A program made the position numbers and the translations under genes. Under the pieces are notes generated by a model. That model did not search any database and had not been told where the DNA came from. It saw nothing but the letters and a program-made list of their open reading frames with translations. This document shows, in pieces, positions 10,990 to 23,594 of a DNA stretch of 64,000 nucleotides. The stretch is from NCBI GenBank assembly GCA_018340375.1, contig JAFFJZ010000002.1:12046001-12110000 (forward strand). The letters run 5' to 3'. Numbering within the stretch: position 1 is the stretch's first letter; every line of letters begins with the position of its first letter. This stretch comes from Gonatopus flavifemur (taxonomy: Eukaryota > Arthropoda > Insecta > Hymenoptera > Dryinidae).

Positions 10990-11157
10990 ATGCGTAAGCA
11001 CTGCCTTTTTGCTCTGTTCTTCGTCAATTCGATTATGCGCGTTGCGAGTGGGGATTCTTGCGTACCGCTCGATTACACGGTTTGCGTTACGACCGGGGGA
11101 TGTTGTTACTTTACCCGTTTATTTACATTCTGTCAGTTTTCTACAACTCTACTGTGA
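10990..11157 (+). CDS. possible secreted cysteine-rich (knottin-like) peptide or its first exon
   Basis: From the ATG at 10990 a 55-residue frame runs to TGA at 11155. Residues 1-20 (MRKHCLFALFFVNSIMRVAS) look like a signal peptide, with a short basic start, a hydrophobic core and a small-residue cleavage region. The remainder has five cysteines spaced C24-x7-C32-x5-C38-C39-x8-C48, close to the opening C-x6-C-x5-CC of inhibitor cystine-knot peptides. A sixth cysteine would be needed, and a donor-like ACT|GTGAGG at about 11151-11158 could splice to a further exon that I cannot identify. The region is GC- and CpG-richer than its surroundings and is not part of the adjacent foldback. An A/T box TTATAATATATAG lies about 80 bases upstream. 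It could be a host-defence or gland peptide, or a chance frame; no function is assigned. Confidence 0.33.
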   Translation: MRKHCLFALFFVNSIMRVASGDSCVPLDYTVCVTTGGCCYFTRLFTFCQFSTTLL

Positions 11158-11516
11158 GGGGTTTATCAGCTTGCCCTCTTGTCGTGTAGCAACTAAGAAC
11201 CTTTCGTCAACCTCGCCATAAATTTGCCTGCAGCAATGTTAAACTTCTATCTGGGAATACGTATGAAAGCAGCTTAGCCTTGGGGAGAATACACCGTGAG
11301 TTCGCGTGAGGAAGTGGCGTTTTCAAGTTCAAAGAGCGTGGAATGACTAACTATCAGTGAATATTTACAATTTCTGCAACACTCCATGGCTCTGCGAACA
11401 CTTCATTTCGCCAGAGAGTTGTCTCATTTGATCAAAATCAAGATAATTATTTATTATTGCATAAAATTTCATATTGATGTGGTTGAAGTGAGATCCTCTC
11501 AGCCAACAAAATTGAG

Positions 11517-11785
11517 GCAGTACTTCTAGCAGCATCGCTACCATTCACTTACACATTCAAAAGCGTCTTGTACATGCAGTACTCAATTTATGTATGAAAA
11601 TGGGAGCGACTTGGTAGTATCTTACTAGGAGCACTACTTGGTAGCACTCCCTGGTAATAATGGTAGCACTGAGGTAGTGCTACGTTATGGTTTGCATTAT
11701 ATATAATGCTATAAGCTATGGTAGTAAGCAATGCTAAAATCTAGGGAAAGCTACTACGTTGCTACCGAGGTACTGCTAGTAGCAT
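11517..11785. repeat. GGTAGCA/TGCTACC palindromic-word array
   Basis: The words GGTAGCAC, GGTAGTGC, TAGCAGTAC and their complements recur throughout, centred on an A/T palindrome GCATTATATATAATGC near 11695. The edges pair loosely (GCAGTACTTCTAGCAGC with GGTACTGCTAGTAGC). This is the same architecture as the TTTGCTG arrays but with a different word. I see no clean terminal repeats or target duplication. Confidence 0.6.
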
Positions 11786-11799
11786 AAACGCAAATTTGG

Positions 11800-13420
11800 G
11801 AGCGCTTTGCTGGCCGGGCTGACGTTAATTGCAGCTCTATTAAATCCGGAATTCGTGAACTCGCTTGCAGTTTTGTTGTTAAATTTGTTAATTTAGCAAA
11901 ATTTCGGGACTCACGATAGAAAATATAATGGCGTCCCACAAAGAATCTAATGAACCGCATTCTATACGTAACTGTTCTATTGTTCGCATGAAACAACGAG
12001 ATTTATGAAGTTTAATAACATTGTGGTCACGTGTGTATTCATGCGTGTAGGTACTAAAGCGATGCGTGTGTGTTGATGTACATGTAGGTACATTCTAGAT
12101 ACATTCTCCGCCACACGCATAGTCAAGAATAACGAGCGAGTGGCCAACTTTGCGTTTAGAGTTGGTACGGTACAGCCGAGTAAGTGTTGCAAACGTGGGC
12201 GCTGTGGTAACTACTCCCTCTATTATTTTATACTTCCCGCAACAGACGCCGCAGGATGTATCTCAAGCGGGTGTTGAAACAAGAAGAATGAAGATTCGAA
12301 AGTCATTCCAAAGACGTTGATGTTTCGTAATTTTATGTTTCTCGAGTGTAAGATTTGTATCACTGTTTTTCCATTTCATTCGGAACGATTAGCAGTATAA
12401 ATAGCTGGAATGTTTTCTCCGTTCCAGAGAATGAAATCCTCACAAAAAGCTCCTGGAGCGGTTCATTGGTGGTTGAATAGTTTCGGAAGTAGACAAGTAC
12501 TTCTTTATAAGAAAGTATTTTATCGATTCAAGAAGATGGATATCTATTCTTGTATGTGATAATACCTGCAACACTTCAGCGGAATACATAAATATTTGCG
12601 TAGGTTTGTGCAGCATATTTATGCAGAAGAATGTTTCGATTGTCGTGACTTTGAGCGTAAAGTATTTTAATGTAATTCTGAGAACCATGTAAACACGTTT
12701 GGAGTATTTCTAATTGAAACATCCCACACGAGAAGTCGATGTCACGTTACATGGTAATATGATTACAATCTAAAATCAATACTTGTCTCTGATGTCAACA
12801 ATTTTGCACCATACACATGTTGCAAAATAATTTAATCGATGCAAGCGAAGTTACGTTGTGAAAAAAAAACATAGTAGAATAAATTGAATATGGTGAATCA
12901 GGTCAGAATATTGAGGTGTTCTCACTTGAAGTTGGAGAAAAAAGAAATCCTGTATAAGAAATCTGAAAAACTTAACAAACTCTTGAAATTTTTTGAAAAA
13001 TTCTGAAGAAACTTGTAACGTGTCGACGATATTCGCATATTTGAAAACTGATTAGGAAGGAGAAATGTAGAAGAAATTCCGAGCGATACTCTGTCAAGTC
13101 TAGACTCTTGAGACGCAAAGAAATCAAGTCAAAGGCTTTAATAATGAAAACAAATCTTTCCGAAGCAAAGCTGAAATAAGTTATATCATATCCACGTGGA
13201 GTAATCAATAAACGAAGGGAGGATCAAAAAGGACTTGACTCTTATGCATACCTGGATCCAATAGACTCTGCTTTATAGAAGAGATAAAGAGGGACGACTA
13301 GTTCGAAAGACTACGCACGAAATCTCTCCCACTTCATTTGTACTGTGCGAAAAAAATAAGATAAGTAACGCGTGTGAGGCGACACTTTTATGTAATAATC
13401 TCTGATGCTATTGAATTGAT
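11800..13420. other. no confident feature
   Basis: The section 11990-12250 is relatively GC- and CpG-rich with GCGTGTGTG-type words, and could hold a promoter or untranslated exon. I see no coding frame or splice-linked exon to support that. The rest is AT-rich. Confidence 0.3.
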
Positions 13421-13426
13421 GTAATG

Positions 13427-14157
13427 TCCCATGTGTGTATGGACCAATGGCCCAATGATGGACCAAGCCTGGCACAAGACCTGCCGAGACTTGTCTCGAA
13501 CAATTGACCAAACTTGGCCCAGGCTTGGGAATGATAAGATCAGGACAAGCTTGGCCCAGTGGTTTTTCCAGGACCGGTCCATTTCACTTACCAAGCATCA
13601 ACCAATGCTTCTTTGATCGCAGATTGGATGAAAAAAGTAATTGCAGTCATGATTCATATTTCAGTTCATGACTTTCTCCCTCAGAATACCGTACATGAAT
13701 TATCTTAAAACGATAGAAAGAATGGATAGAGGAAACGATGGTTTAAACCATCAGTTCAAACTATAGTGTGTAGGATTAATTATCGCAGGAAGATCGGACC
13801 AGCCCTGGCCCAATGATTATCCCCAAGTCTTCAGCCAATGTAAATTCAAAATTCAGTAAATATTTATAAACATTCTGCCACTCATGTGGGTAATATTGGC
13901 ACAATTGTTCTCAACGGATGCTCGATTTTTACACTTGTGCCAAGCTTGTACCAAATGTAGTGATCATTTCAAAAATATTAACAAATGTACCATGACTGAC
14001 ATGTATCCATTGGGAACAACGGGACAATCATGGAACAATATCGGGCCAATTGTTCTTCACGAAGGTATGTTTCTGACACATGTGCCAACCTTGGGACAAG
14101 CTTGGGTTTTTTTCAGTCTTGGCAATACCTGCATGGGGTCTTATGTGAATACACATC
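13427..14157. repeat. CCAAGCTTGG/GGCCCA word array
   Basis: Two blocks (about 13430-13590 and 13790-14115) are dense in CCAAGCCTGG, TTGGCCCA, GGACCAAT, CAAGCTTGG and similar self-complementary words, separated by a less regular spacer. Outer bases CCCATGTGTGTATGG and ...GAATACACATC resemble the CCCAGCGTGTAT ends of the elements at 23696 and 39911, suggesting a diverged member of that family. Confidence 0.5.
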
Positions 14158-14995
14158 AAAGAATTAATCAACTGAATTTAAGTATCATAAAATAATTCAT
14201 AACAAACTCTTGTTTATCATCAGGCTTGTGTTTTGTTTGAAAATTTCAAAAGTCTTCAGAGACATCTTTTTGTCAGAGCAGTTCAATGTGCACGTTCTAT
14301 GCGTTCTTATACCGCTTAGATTCTCATTGGAACTCTGGAACTCAGTCACTTGCGAGTTGCAAGTTGAAAATCCTGAGATGCAATGAACATATTTCATGAA
14401 CCTAAAACTTTAAAATTCAGTAACTCACATGCGGCTATAAAACCGTCAGGTTTAGCGTTACTCGATATATACTCGAGTAAGATTTTGTAATCGGATTACA
14501 CTTAGGTACATCTCCGTTTCGTATCAACTGAGTGGATAGATTTTCGTTCTCCATGATTGGCCAAGTTACCTCCCTCTCGTCAAATAACCCCTTTCAGGAC
14601 TAAATGATGTTCGAAATTCGATCGCACAATCTCCCCGTTGTGTATCTCGGGCAACGTTAATACTCAAGATGCTATAGCAACTTGCAGGTCAATGGGTTTT
14701 AAAAGTTTGAGGCGTGTAACATGTAAGCTAATAGAGGGGTTGAACATTGACTCTTTATCAGGAAAAAAGCTCTGGGAGGAATTTGAAACAATAGATTCCG
14801 CGAGCTTTATCACGGTTATTTACCATTATCGTTATCACCATTGAATTAAAGATGATATGCTCAGTCTGGTATCCATTCTCTGTGTTAACACAACATCCGT
14901 ACAACATGCTGAGAATATTCTTGGGATATAAATACAACATTCAGCATGCTAAGGAGGTTCGTATAACAAGCTATGTTTGCTGACAAGAGACAAAA

Positions 14996-15171
14996 CTGCA
15001 AAAAATGGGCGGTGTTGACAAAAATTCATACCAAATAGTGTTTTTTTTAACATCACATGGTGTCATTCCAACACCGTTTGGTGTTATTTTGACACCGATA
15101 TTGGGGTGGACTTCTATAGAATCCACGTGGTGTTGATTCTGTGTGAATTCTGACATCGTTTTGACACAGTG
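14996..15171. repeat. GGTGTT/AACACC word-array MITE, worn copy
   Basis: The words GGTGTT and AACACC or their variants occur about every 20 bases. The segment shares long stretches with the element at 43830-46181, for example GTGTTATTTTGACACC and ATTGGGGTGGAC. The right end ACACAGTG matches that family, while the left end is degraded, so no target duplication can be defined. Confidence 0.65.
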
Positions 15172-15579
15172 AAGGGCTAACGGGGTATTTCACCCCGAGC
15201 CTGAAGTCTCCAGAGGGTCCTGGTTTTCACTCTTAGTTTCCGAATGGATAGTTCTGGGATGATATCCAGCAAAATAGGGACCCTTGAAATATTTTCTCCC
15301 ATGCTTGGATTTCCTTCCCACGGTCCTGTGTGCGATGTGAACTTGAGAAATGTATGATTCAAGTTCAGAATTTATGTGCACAAGAGTGCACCTTGTCATA
15401 ATAAAATTCCCTATTTCACTTAACACAGACCACTGCACGAGTACCTGTTGGTTCATTTTCTCTTCTTCATATAAAAATCTCGGAGGAGTCATTAGCGTAT
15501 TGTTTCCCTCCTCCAGTATTCGATAAGTAAACTCCAAGATCACATTATTGCTAGCCCACATGCCATTGTTACACTCCTA

Positions 15580-16300
15580 TTCGAACCATAACCGGATTTC
15601 CCATATCAGCAATAACTGAGCAATCGTCATTTATCTGATGCGATCACGAATAAAAGCAGAGAAAATATGATCATTTGGCTCTATGAATATGGAATGAGAT
15701 TATTTTTGCATACTTCAATTGATTTTAAGACAATTATTGAAATTCTCATTCATCGATATTTCATTTTTCGACAGATACAAAGTTTTGCTAACATGCTTTG
15801 TTCTACGTTGGTAATTTAACGTGCGATTCCTTTCAATGGAATTCATTCGAAGTAAACGCCTACGTTCATTTTCTATCTCGTATAAAAGTCATTGTAAACT
15901 GCACGTGACAGGGTCACAGGTATGGTTGCATAATCTCATTTCGAATGGACTTCAATTAGCGATGTGCAAGCAATAACTTTCTGTTCTGGTATTCATTTTT
16001 ATAGACTCATTCTGAATGAAAATCGGATATGCTCAATCACTTTTATGAATTAAAATTTCAATCGCTCATTTATAACTTTGATAAACGCGTATTCGTTCCT
16101 AGCGTAATGAGAATGAAAAGCAGTTATGTAGAATTTCATCGATAACATGCATAAATGAGTCTAGTGCAAAAATTTCACTGAAAGTCACTGAAATTTTCAG
16201 AGGATTTCGAAGGTGTTCATAATTTCTCAAAGAGTTTTAGTGATTTTGACAAAAATTCATAGTTTCTCAGGAATATTCGTAGATATCCAGAAAATTTTTA
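15580..16300. other. no gene or element seen
   Basis: AT-rich sequence without a supportable feature. An open minus-strand frame just before it (15190-15561) lacks any recognisable domain. Confidence 0.35.
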
Positions 16301-16310
16301 AACTTATTAT

Positions 16311-16404
16311 AACATAATCCCTAATCATTGCCAACTGTGATGGTGGAAATCGAGATTAATTTGGATTTTGAGCATCACAACTGGCAATGATTAGGAGTTA
16401 TGTT
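16311..16404. repeat. 94-bp palindrome
   Basis: The left arm AACATAATCCCTAATCATTG and the right arm CAATGATTAGGAGTTATGTT are near-complements, continuing inward through CCAACTGTGATG/CATCACAACTGG around a short loop. It is probably a tiny foldback element. It sits next to a dispersed repeat starting about 16440. Confidence 0.75.
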
Positions 16405-16439
16405 CTAAATTGGCAGTTTTTCCAAATACATTCCTCTCC

Positions 16440-16700
16440 GTGCACGTGCCTGATGAGATTTTGCTGAAATTTGAATCGTTTATTAAAACGGAACGAAAAT
16501 TCAAACCCATGAAATCTGATGAATGATCGTTATTTGAATTTTCAGATCAAATCCTTGGAACTAAAAATATTGCTCAAGAAAAGTACTGTAAAATTTTGGG
16601 TCTTCAACAATTGAGTATTTCGTTATTCGATTACCAATTCGTTTCAATACACGATTTGAAATTCAGCAACATCCTGATGAGCGAGAGTTTTTCATAGGTT
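16440..16700. repeat. dispersed repeat, copy 1
   Basis: This non-coding segment (containing AATCGTTTATTAAAACGGAACG and CAATACACGATTTGAAATTC in part) recurs in diverged form at about 27525-27695 and, shortened, near 39105-39165 and 40880-40965. The shared order of blocks is TGAATCGTTTAT, AATTTTGG..TTC, TTTCGTT.TTCGATT and AATTCGTTTCAATA. The class is unknown. Confidence 0.55.
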
Positions 16701-17334
16701 TTCAGAGATTTCCAGATTATCTTAGGTCTTCCAGAGTTTTTCCCTGAGATTCAGAATTTTGCAATAGAATTCAGAAAAATTTGTTTCATCGGAGAAGATG
16801 TTGAAACAAAAAACAAACTACTCCTGTTCGAACCTCGATGTTATTACAGACGTATGAACAGAGATTGAAGAGATGTGATAGTCTTCTTCCAAAATCAAAT
16901 TGATTCCAACACAATTAAGCGCTACTCGTTCGTTAGCTGTCACAAAAGTCAGTTCCTTATCAATCTAGACGATTCCCCCAACACTGGAAGGCTGAATTAA
17001 GTATTGAGGACGTCAGATATCCTTTGAAAGAGAATATAGTATTCGAGAAAGGATGGAATAATTCATGATACCATCCGAATGATAAACAATCTCTTATTTT
17101 AATGTAATCAAACCATGCTTGGTTGATTCGAATCGAGTAGAGGGGAGGAGAATATTGAATATTGTACATAATTTTACAAACTAAACTTCAACTACAGTGA
17201 TATGGTTATTAAAATGAATTTCGAATTTTCTAAACTTGAGACAGTGGAAAAGTGAATGGAAGATGTGAATGAAAGAAAATTGGACTTTTTCCTCACATCA
17301 TTCTAATTTGTATGGTAAATTATAGTTCTGGTTT

Positions 17335-17535
17335 ATCCAGGTCATACCAGCGACTCCTGAAGATGCAATCAGAATCATTGAATTTAGAAAAAAACACGAC
17401 CAAGATTATTCTGATAAATTATTCGAAAATGAAACAGATAAATCATGATATCGCTCTTTTCATACCTTTTTCACTCAACAAAAATGGTCAGTATCGAGCG
17501 ATAATTTGATTTCATTGCTTTATTTCCGAATAATT
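17335..17535. repeat. half-copy of the ATACCAGCGAC foldback family
   Basis: The start ATACCAGCGACTCCTGAAGA and inner blocks (AAATTATTCGAAAAT..., TATCGCTC) match the left arm of the foldback at 33905-34160. No pairing right arm is present here, so this is a partial or truncated copy. Confidence 0.5.
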
Positions 17536-18007
17536 TGTTGGTGGACTGAAATAAAATTTGTTTGGGATGAACAAAATTTGGTTCACAAAAATTCACAATT
17601 TATTACAGACGAATAAACTTCATTGATCCTGAAGGAATTTCAATTCAGCCAAACAAAAAGTTTCTTCACGTTCATTTCAACCAAAATTTAGTTCCGCTGG
17701 AACAAATGTCTTCTCAGTGTAGTCTTGATGTACTTTCTCTCTTGAACAAATGCGTAACAAGCATCTTTAAGTCTTGGGTAGTTATCATCGAGGATGTTAC
17801 ACGCACCGTCAAACGTTGTTGATGGGAAAAATTCTCATTTTTCCTATGTCATGAAATCCTTATACTTCAGTGAAGATACAAGAAATTCCCTCGATAGTAG
17901 TGGGTTTCAGTTATGTATTCAGATTCATACGAGACGTTTCATACCCACGTCTTTCATTATTATTCCATAAATGCTGAATTTTATTTTGTATTCTAGAATA
18001 ATACCTA

Positions 18008-18220
18008 CACTGTAAAGAATAATTGTGTTTTCAAAACGTTTTTCACCATGATTTGGCGGACCTTTCCTTCATTTGTGGAGGATTCAACAGCCAAAAAACA
18101 AAATAATTCCTCAAAGTTGTGGAAAAATCTCTCATTTTTGAAGGAAAAACAATTTCTCCAAAATGAGGAGACGAAATTCACCAACGGTGTGAAGAAAAAC
18201 TCCTCACAATTTTTACAGTA
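18008..18220. mobile_element. CAC-shell MITE, family shared with 32825-33047
   Basis: Termini CACTGTAAAGAATAATTG and TTTTTACAGTA lie between TA dinucleotides (18006-18007 and 18221-18222). The interior contains CCTTCATTTGTGGAGGATTC and AAATAATTCCTCAAAG, repeated in reverse orientation at 32825-33047. Words CCTC/GAGG dominate the core. An ORF of 72 codons inside is a by-product. Confidence 0.75.
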
Positions 18221-19377
18221 TAGATCTTGTAGACTTCTCTTTCATTTTAATTTTAATATTCCTTAAACGCAACAAAAAATAGTTTAAATTCTATCCGTGA
18301 TGTAAATTTCACTCAAAATTCTAGAAAAAAGTCTCAGCGTATTTTCTCAACGATATTTCCTATATTCCATTGCAATTCTTCTAGTCTGAAAAACGTTCCG
18401 AGAATTTATTATTCCTCCCGAGCACAAAAAGTCAAACTTCCAGATTACAATATATCCTTTATCTCGTCACGTTCACAGCGAGTGCAAATATGATTTCGAT
18501 CGAGAGGACTATGCACATAAACCACCCTGACTATAAAATATTTTCCCAAGGTTTGAATGACATTCGGAAAGCGTGACGATACAAGTTTTTCCCCCTCCCC
18601 TCTATCACTTCGTATCGACTGTATTTTACCGTCAATGAGATCCGAGAATCAATGTAACACGCATGAATAAATTGAATAGTGAGAACCATTGCTCGATCAT
18701 GTAGGAGATCGATAGTCGTGAGATGAACTTTTTTGCGAATGAAATCGATCGTACGTCACGTTGCGGGTTGTGAAATCCATTGATATTGTTCGAGTTTAAG
18801 AATTTGAATTTCACTTCGCACTGATCGTTTACAGTTCAGCTTGATTCAATTCAGAAAAAGTCAACTACATGAATTCACCAAAGTCCATTCAAATTAATGA
18901 TCGGAAGGGTATCTTTCTCTTCTCGATGAGCGGGGTGAGGAATTTTTCTCATGGAAAATCATGACAGGTGATGAAAAATAGCTATTGTATGATAACCTGA
19001 AGCGATGGAAGTTAGGGGTGAGACGGGTATCATCAGTTGTAGGACATAAGAAGGAAGTTGACACTCTGGGAAGGAAGTTTCGTCTTGGAGCGATGAACTA
19101 TCGAAAAGAGAAGTTGAAGGAAATAATTTTTGTTGATGGAAACCAATTACAACAAGATCCTTTGTATCATCATAGTTTGTTTCTTTTGTCACAGGACGAT
19201 TCATGGAATATGTATATTTGATGAATGCATAATATTTTTGAAGTTTGATTCATTGATTACAACAAAACTAGAACCGACCCTGGTAGAAATTTGTCTAGAC
19301 GTCTCATTTACCATCCACGTACTAGATGGGATCCACGTGAGGGCAAGTGGATAACATATGTCAGCCAATTTAACTTG

Positions 19378-19746
19378 AGTGCCCAAAGATTTAGTTAGTT
19401 TATGTAGAATTTTCACGCGTCGACTGATCGTACAGTAACACTGATAGTCCATCAACACGGTCAGAAGAATAAAAAGAAGTTCCAACGTTTCAATGTGTCA
19501 CTCGGGATTATTTTATGGAAATAAATTCAAAAGCAATGCTCTTGACTGGGGATTACATGTCAAAATACATTGTTACTTCATTCATAGGTGTAATTTTACA
19601 AAGAAACACATGATTTTAAATTGATAATTACCAATTTGAACAACATTCTAGCAATGCCCTGGGACATCTGGATCAACACAGGCTAGAAAGTGCGTTACAA
19701 AACTAGCTAGAAACCAATCTAACATCTGGGAAAACTAGCTCGGGCC
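19378..19746. repeat. dispersed repeat, copy 1 of 2
   Basis: Blocks GTGCCCAAA, GATAGTCCATCAACA, TCACTCGGGATTATTT and CTAGCTAGAAACCAA recur in the same order and orientation at 32532-32798, which lacks about 100 bases of the middle. A CTAGCT word recurs toward the right end. The class is unknown; no coding sequence. Confidence 0.7.
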
Positions 19747-19845
19747 TAGATTGTACTTTAGAATTTAGTTTACATCCAATCAAGAGTGCTTCTTTTGATT
19801 TAACAATGGTTTTCAAATATTCAATCTCTGTTGAATTCGAAACAG

Positions 19846-20030
19846 TGAAATCTCGACCACTGCAAAATATTGCACAGTGATTCAATTAGTGAGAAGTATT
19901 TTCAATGGCACAAACAGTGCAGTGGTACTATTCACTGATTATGCAGTGGAATCTCACGGATTCCATTCGGTATTCATCTATCAACTGCAAAAACAGTCAG
20001 ATTCCACTGATTCAAATTCATTGAGTACAG
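19846..20030. repeat. CACTG/CAGTG word array
   Basis: GAATCAGTGG, CACTGATT, TGCAGTGG, CAGTGAAAT and their complements recur through this segment, giving many overlapping inverted repeats. No terminal repeat or target duplication is recognisable. Confidence 0.45.
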
Positions 20031-20039
20031 AATAAGTGA

Positions 20040-23000
20040 TCTAAATTTCGATTGACTAGTATATCACTTCTGGACGGAGTACAAATGCCAGAAGAGTTCC
20101 CACACTGGATTTTAATAACTCATCGACTGTATCTATTATTTCAACAATGGAATACACTTTTTATTTTTATCCTTGAAATGATGGAAAGAGTACTGGTTTG
20201 CGAGCCGTTCGAATCTCGAACCAAACCGAACTCCTGCTGTTCGCATTCCATAAAATGTGGGTACGGGTTTCTATAAGATCTTTTCCCCAGAGAATTCTCT
20301 CGAGTCTGGTTTCCAACTCTGCTACAGTATAAAACTATCTTCCTTATCCGTCCTCCTGTTTTCTGTTGTGAACATGTTCGATTATAGTTTTTATTATCAA
20401 CGAATCGACGAAATCATCTGTTCAACCGCAGACACCTTGTTTTCCCAGCAAAAGCTATCGGATTGAAATTAAAGAATTTGAATTCGAATTTTGGAGTTAT
20501 GGAGTTCTACAGTCAAATCGTATTCCAAATCTGGAGTTCAAATTTAATTTTTCCAATGTAAAATTTAGAATAACAACTTCTGTATAGTCAATGAATTACC
20601 TATACGGTGTATTGAATGAAAGATTTTCATTTCTGTTAGAAGAATTCAATACAGAATAGCAACTGGAATTTATATGTGATTTTTCTATTCATATCTATTC
20701 TTTTTTTGGAGAATTCGAATTGGAAAGAATATTTTCTATTCCAGATTTTTTACTGGGTTGTTCGAATATGAGACTTAAGTCAATATTGTTGTTCTTTAGG
20801 TAGCGAAAGAGCAGACATGTTGATAGATTTTTGACAATACTCATGGTTGCCACACAGAAACTGGCTACAATGATCAAAGAAGAGAGAAGATGATATCAAT
20901 TATTGAATACAGAAAAATAAATATTTAATCTACCTAATATGAGTTTATTCCCTTCAAGAGAACGCTTATCAACAGTTGAGAAATGTCATACGAATCTTCG
21001 CTACCCAGGAATTCATCAGGTCAGACAACTCAGGGAGCGTCTTTTTATCGCAGTGGAAACATCTTTCTCAAGGAAACGGACAAGGGAAACCAAGTTGAAA
21101 AGCTGAAACACTCTTGGGAAAAGATGCCCATTCTATTTGTTTTTTCGAATAGAAGAATAACTCAGCATCAAGCATCTCTTCAAGAAAACTCTCCCTACGA
21201 GAAAGTTGGTCGATGAATCCCTGAAAAGATTCCCATCGGACTTGATTTATGTGAAATTTGCATACACATTTGGGATACTAGAACAGAAACACGTAGCTTA
21301 TAGAATCTTCGCACAAGCAAAATCAGAGGAAAAGTAGGTTGGAGTGAAGTGGAAAAGTAGAATAAATCCATTCCGCTAAAATATGGCAACTACAAGGATC
21401 AAAACGTCATGTTTTGTTCGAGGATTCTCATCTACATTTATCGGAGAATGAATTTTTTTATGGAGTTTCGTTGATTTCCATCAAAATGATATACATGAGA
21501 AATTATTATTGGATTTGTTTCATCCCTTCTCGATAATAACGTGCTTGTATTTTTTGTACCACAACAAATTTGTATGTTGAATTTTTTTTTCAAATCAATA
21601 TGGAATCGGAACCTTTCTCATTTCCTTATCATTTCGCTTATTACACGGTGAAGAAATCAATGATAAAACACATGGTTTGTTAACGACTAATTATAGTGCC
21701 TCACTTCGCTCCTATCGACTGTAAACTTCGATGCACAAACAACATGAAATTACCGAGCACGAGAAGAGAAATTGAATACTCGACATTTCGTGGAAGGCGG
21801 TTTTTCTTTTCTTTTTCATTACACAAAGGAAGATGAATTGGTTATGTTAATTGTACGGAGGTATTATTTTTCTCGATGTTTCATCTTTTCTTGCGAAATC
21901 CAACGAACGATGGTGGTGATGGTGATGATGATATTGATGGAAATTTGCTATTGTTTAAAATCCATGGAATAGATCTTCCTGCATAAACGAATGGCTGAAT
22001 GGCTGAATGGCTATCCAGGAGATATTTCTAAAAGCGCAGAAGAAGAGAGGAAACTTATCACACAATGATGACTATAGAAATCCATCTTAAGTATGTAATT
22101 TGAACGAAATGATAATATTGAATCTTTTGATCGAGGTTCAAATTTCAAGAGCCCTCAGGGAAAATTCAAACTTGTTACTAGAGATTGTAAATTAATCATG
22201 TTATGGTCATGTCGTAAAGTTAAACGAGGAAAAAATACATACCTGGGTAGCTATCCATCTAGTTTTTGCATTAAAATTGTTTTTTTGTGGGAAATTTTAA
22301 CGCTCGCTTTCATCACGAGTCGGAAATTCTTCACGAAAGGAAGGTATTTAATTGAAAAATTATTAGCGTTATTATTATGTTCTTATTCTACTCAAAAAAT
22401 CTAATTGATTTGTTGGGAAGAATAAATACTCACTTTTAGGATGAAAAATTCAAAGTATTTTGCTTGCTGCAAAAACAAAATTCTGCTCCAGGGAATAAAA
22501 TATCTCCACAATACAATCATCTAATTGAGAAGATATATTTATGTTATACAGTATTTATCTATCTTAGCTGAATTACTATCAATATTTCGTCGGTGACATG
22601 ACGAAACGTAACAAGTTTTGTCAATGCACAATGTAAATTTTGAAACGAATTAATAATCGAATAACAAAATATTCAGACCCAATCCCAGTTAAAGATACAG
22701 ACTCTTGCAGCACATTCTTCAAACGATATTTCCAATTTCAAGGAGTTTATTCTGGAAGGTAAATAACGAGGATTCATCATATTTTGTGAGTTTGAATTTT
22801 CGTTTAGTTTTTATAAACGATTCAAACTTTTATCACATCAATTCAGAGACTTTTTACGTTCCATTGATGTTATTTTTTTGAAGCGTTTTAGTTGAGTTTA
22901 TCTATTATTTTTCATTTCCTGTCGGGAAAAACAACAAAATTTCTCATAATCTTTTTCATTTTGTAACAATTCGTTCATTTTGAATTGTTACTCTTACAGA

Positions 23001-23590
23001 ATTATTACGGCTTTCACCATCGTCAATTTGTGAAAATGGAAATATAATATGGAAATCAAATGAAAAAGAAAGATATACGGATTAATTATTGAGACTCATA
23101 TATTCCAATTTCCTGTCGTGTTATATTTGCATTGTTATATTGGTAAGTCGAACTATTCTTCCTTGATTCAAACTCACAAGCCGAGTTGCTAGCTGTTAAT
23201 TCAACTTACCGAAGTCATATAAAAGATCTCTTACGTTATCCCTGCGTTATTAACAATATTGAGATATATGCGACTACGATTCAATCAACACGACAGGGAG
23301 AGAAATGAGAGAATTATCTAGATTTTCTTTTTAGTTTATTAAATTGTGAATAAACTTATCTTTTTCTTGTTTTATATCATCAGTGTTCTTGGTCCATAGT
23401 TGGTCCGCCAGTTCCTCTTAATATTCTTGGGGATGTCAATCCATTTCTTATAACGTGGCCACGTTTTTATATATATCCCTTCCTTTGGATATCTTTAAGT
23501 AGGAACTGATTATTCAGTCCGTCTGCAATGACGGTTGTAGACCAAGAGAGTGAGAGCTCTCTTCCTTGACACCGGCAATTTCGTTTTACC
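20040..23590. other. no gene or clear element seen
   Basis: AT-rich sequence. A short GATGGTGATGATG run (about 21910-21940) and three copies of GAATGGCT (about 21990-22010) are simple repeats. No long open frame here contains a recognisable motif, and no exon of the + strand gene downstream could be placed here. Confidence 0.4.
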
Positions 23591-23594
23591 CCTA

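Noticed and set aside
13388..13616. Overlapping open frames on both strands near 13.4-13.6 kb
   Set aside because: They arise from the palindromic CCAAGCTTGG/GGCCCA words, which are open on both strands, and do not represent genes.
15190..15561. 123-codon minus-strand open frame
   Set aside because: No recognisable motif, no terminal repeats of a transposon around it, and the length is within what chance gives across six frames of this window.
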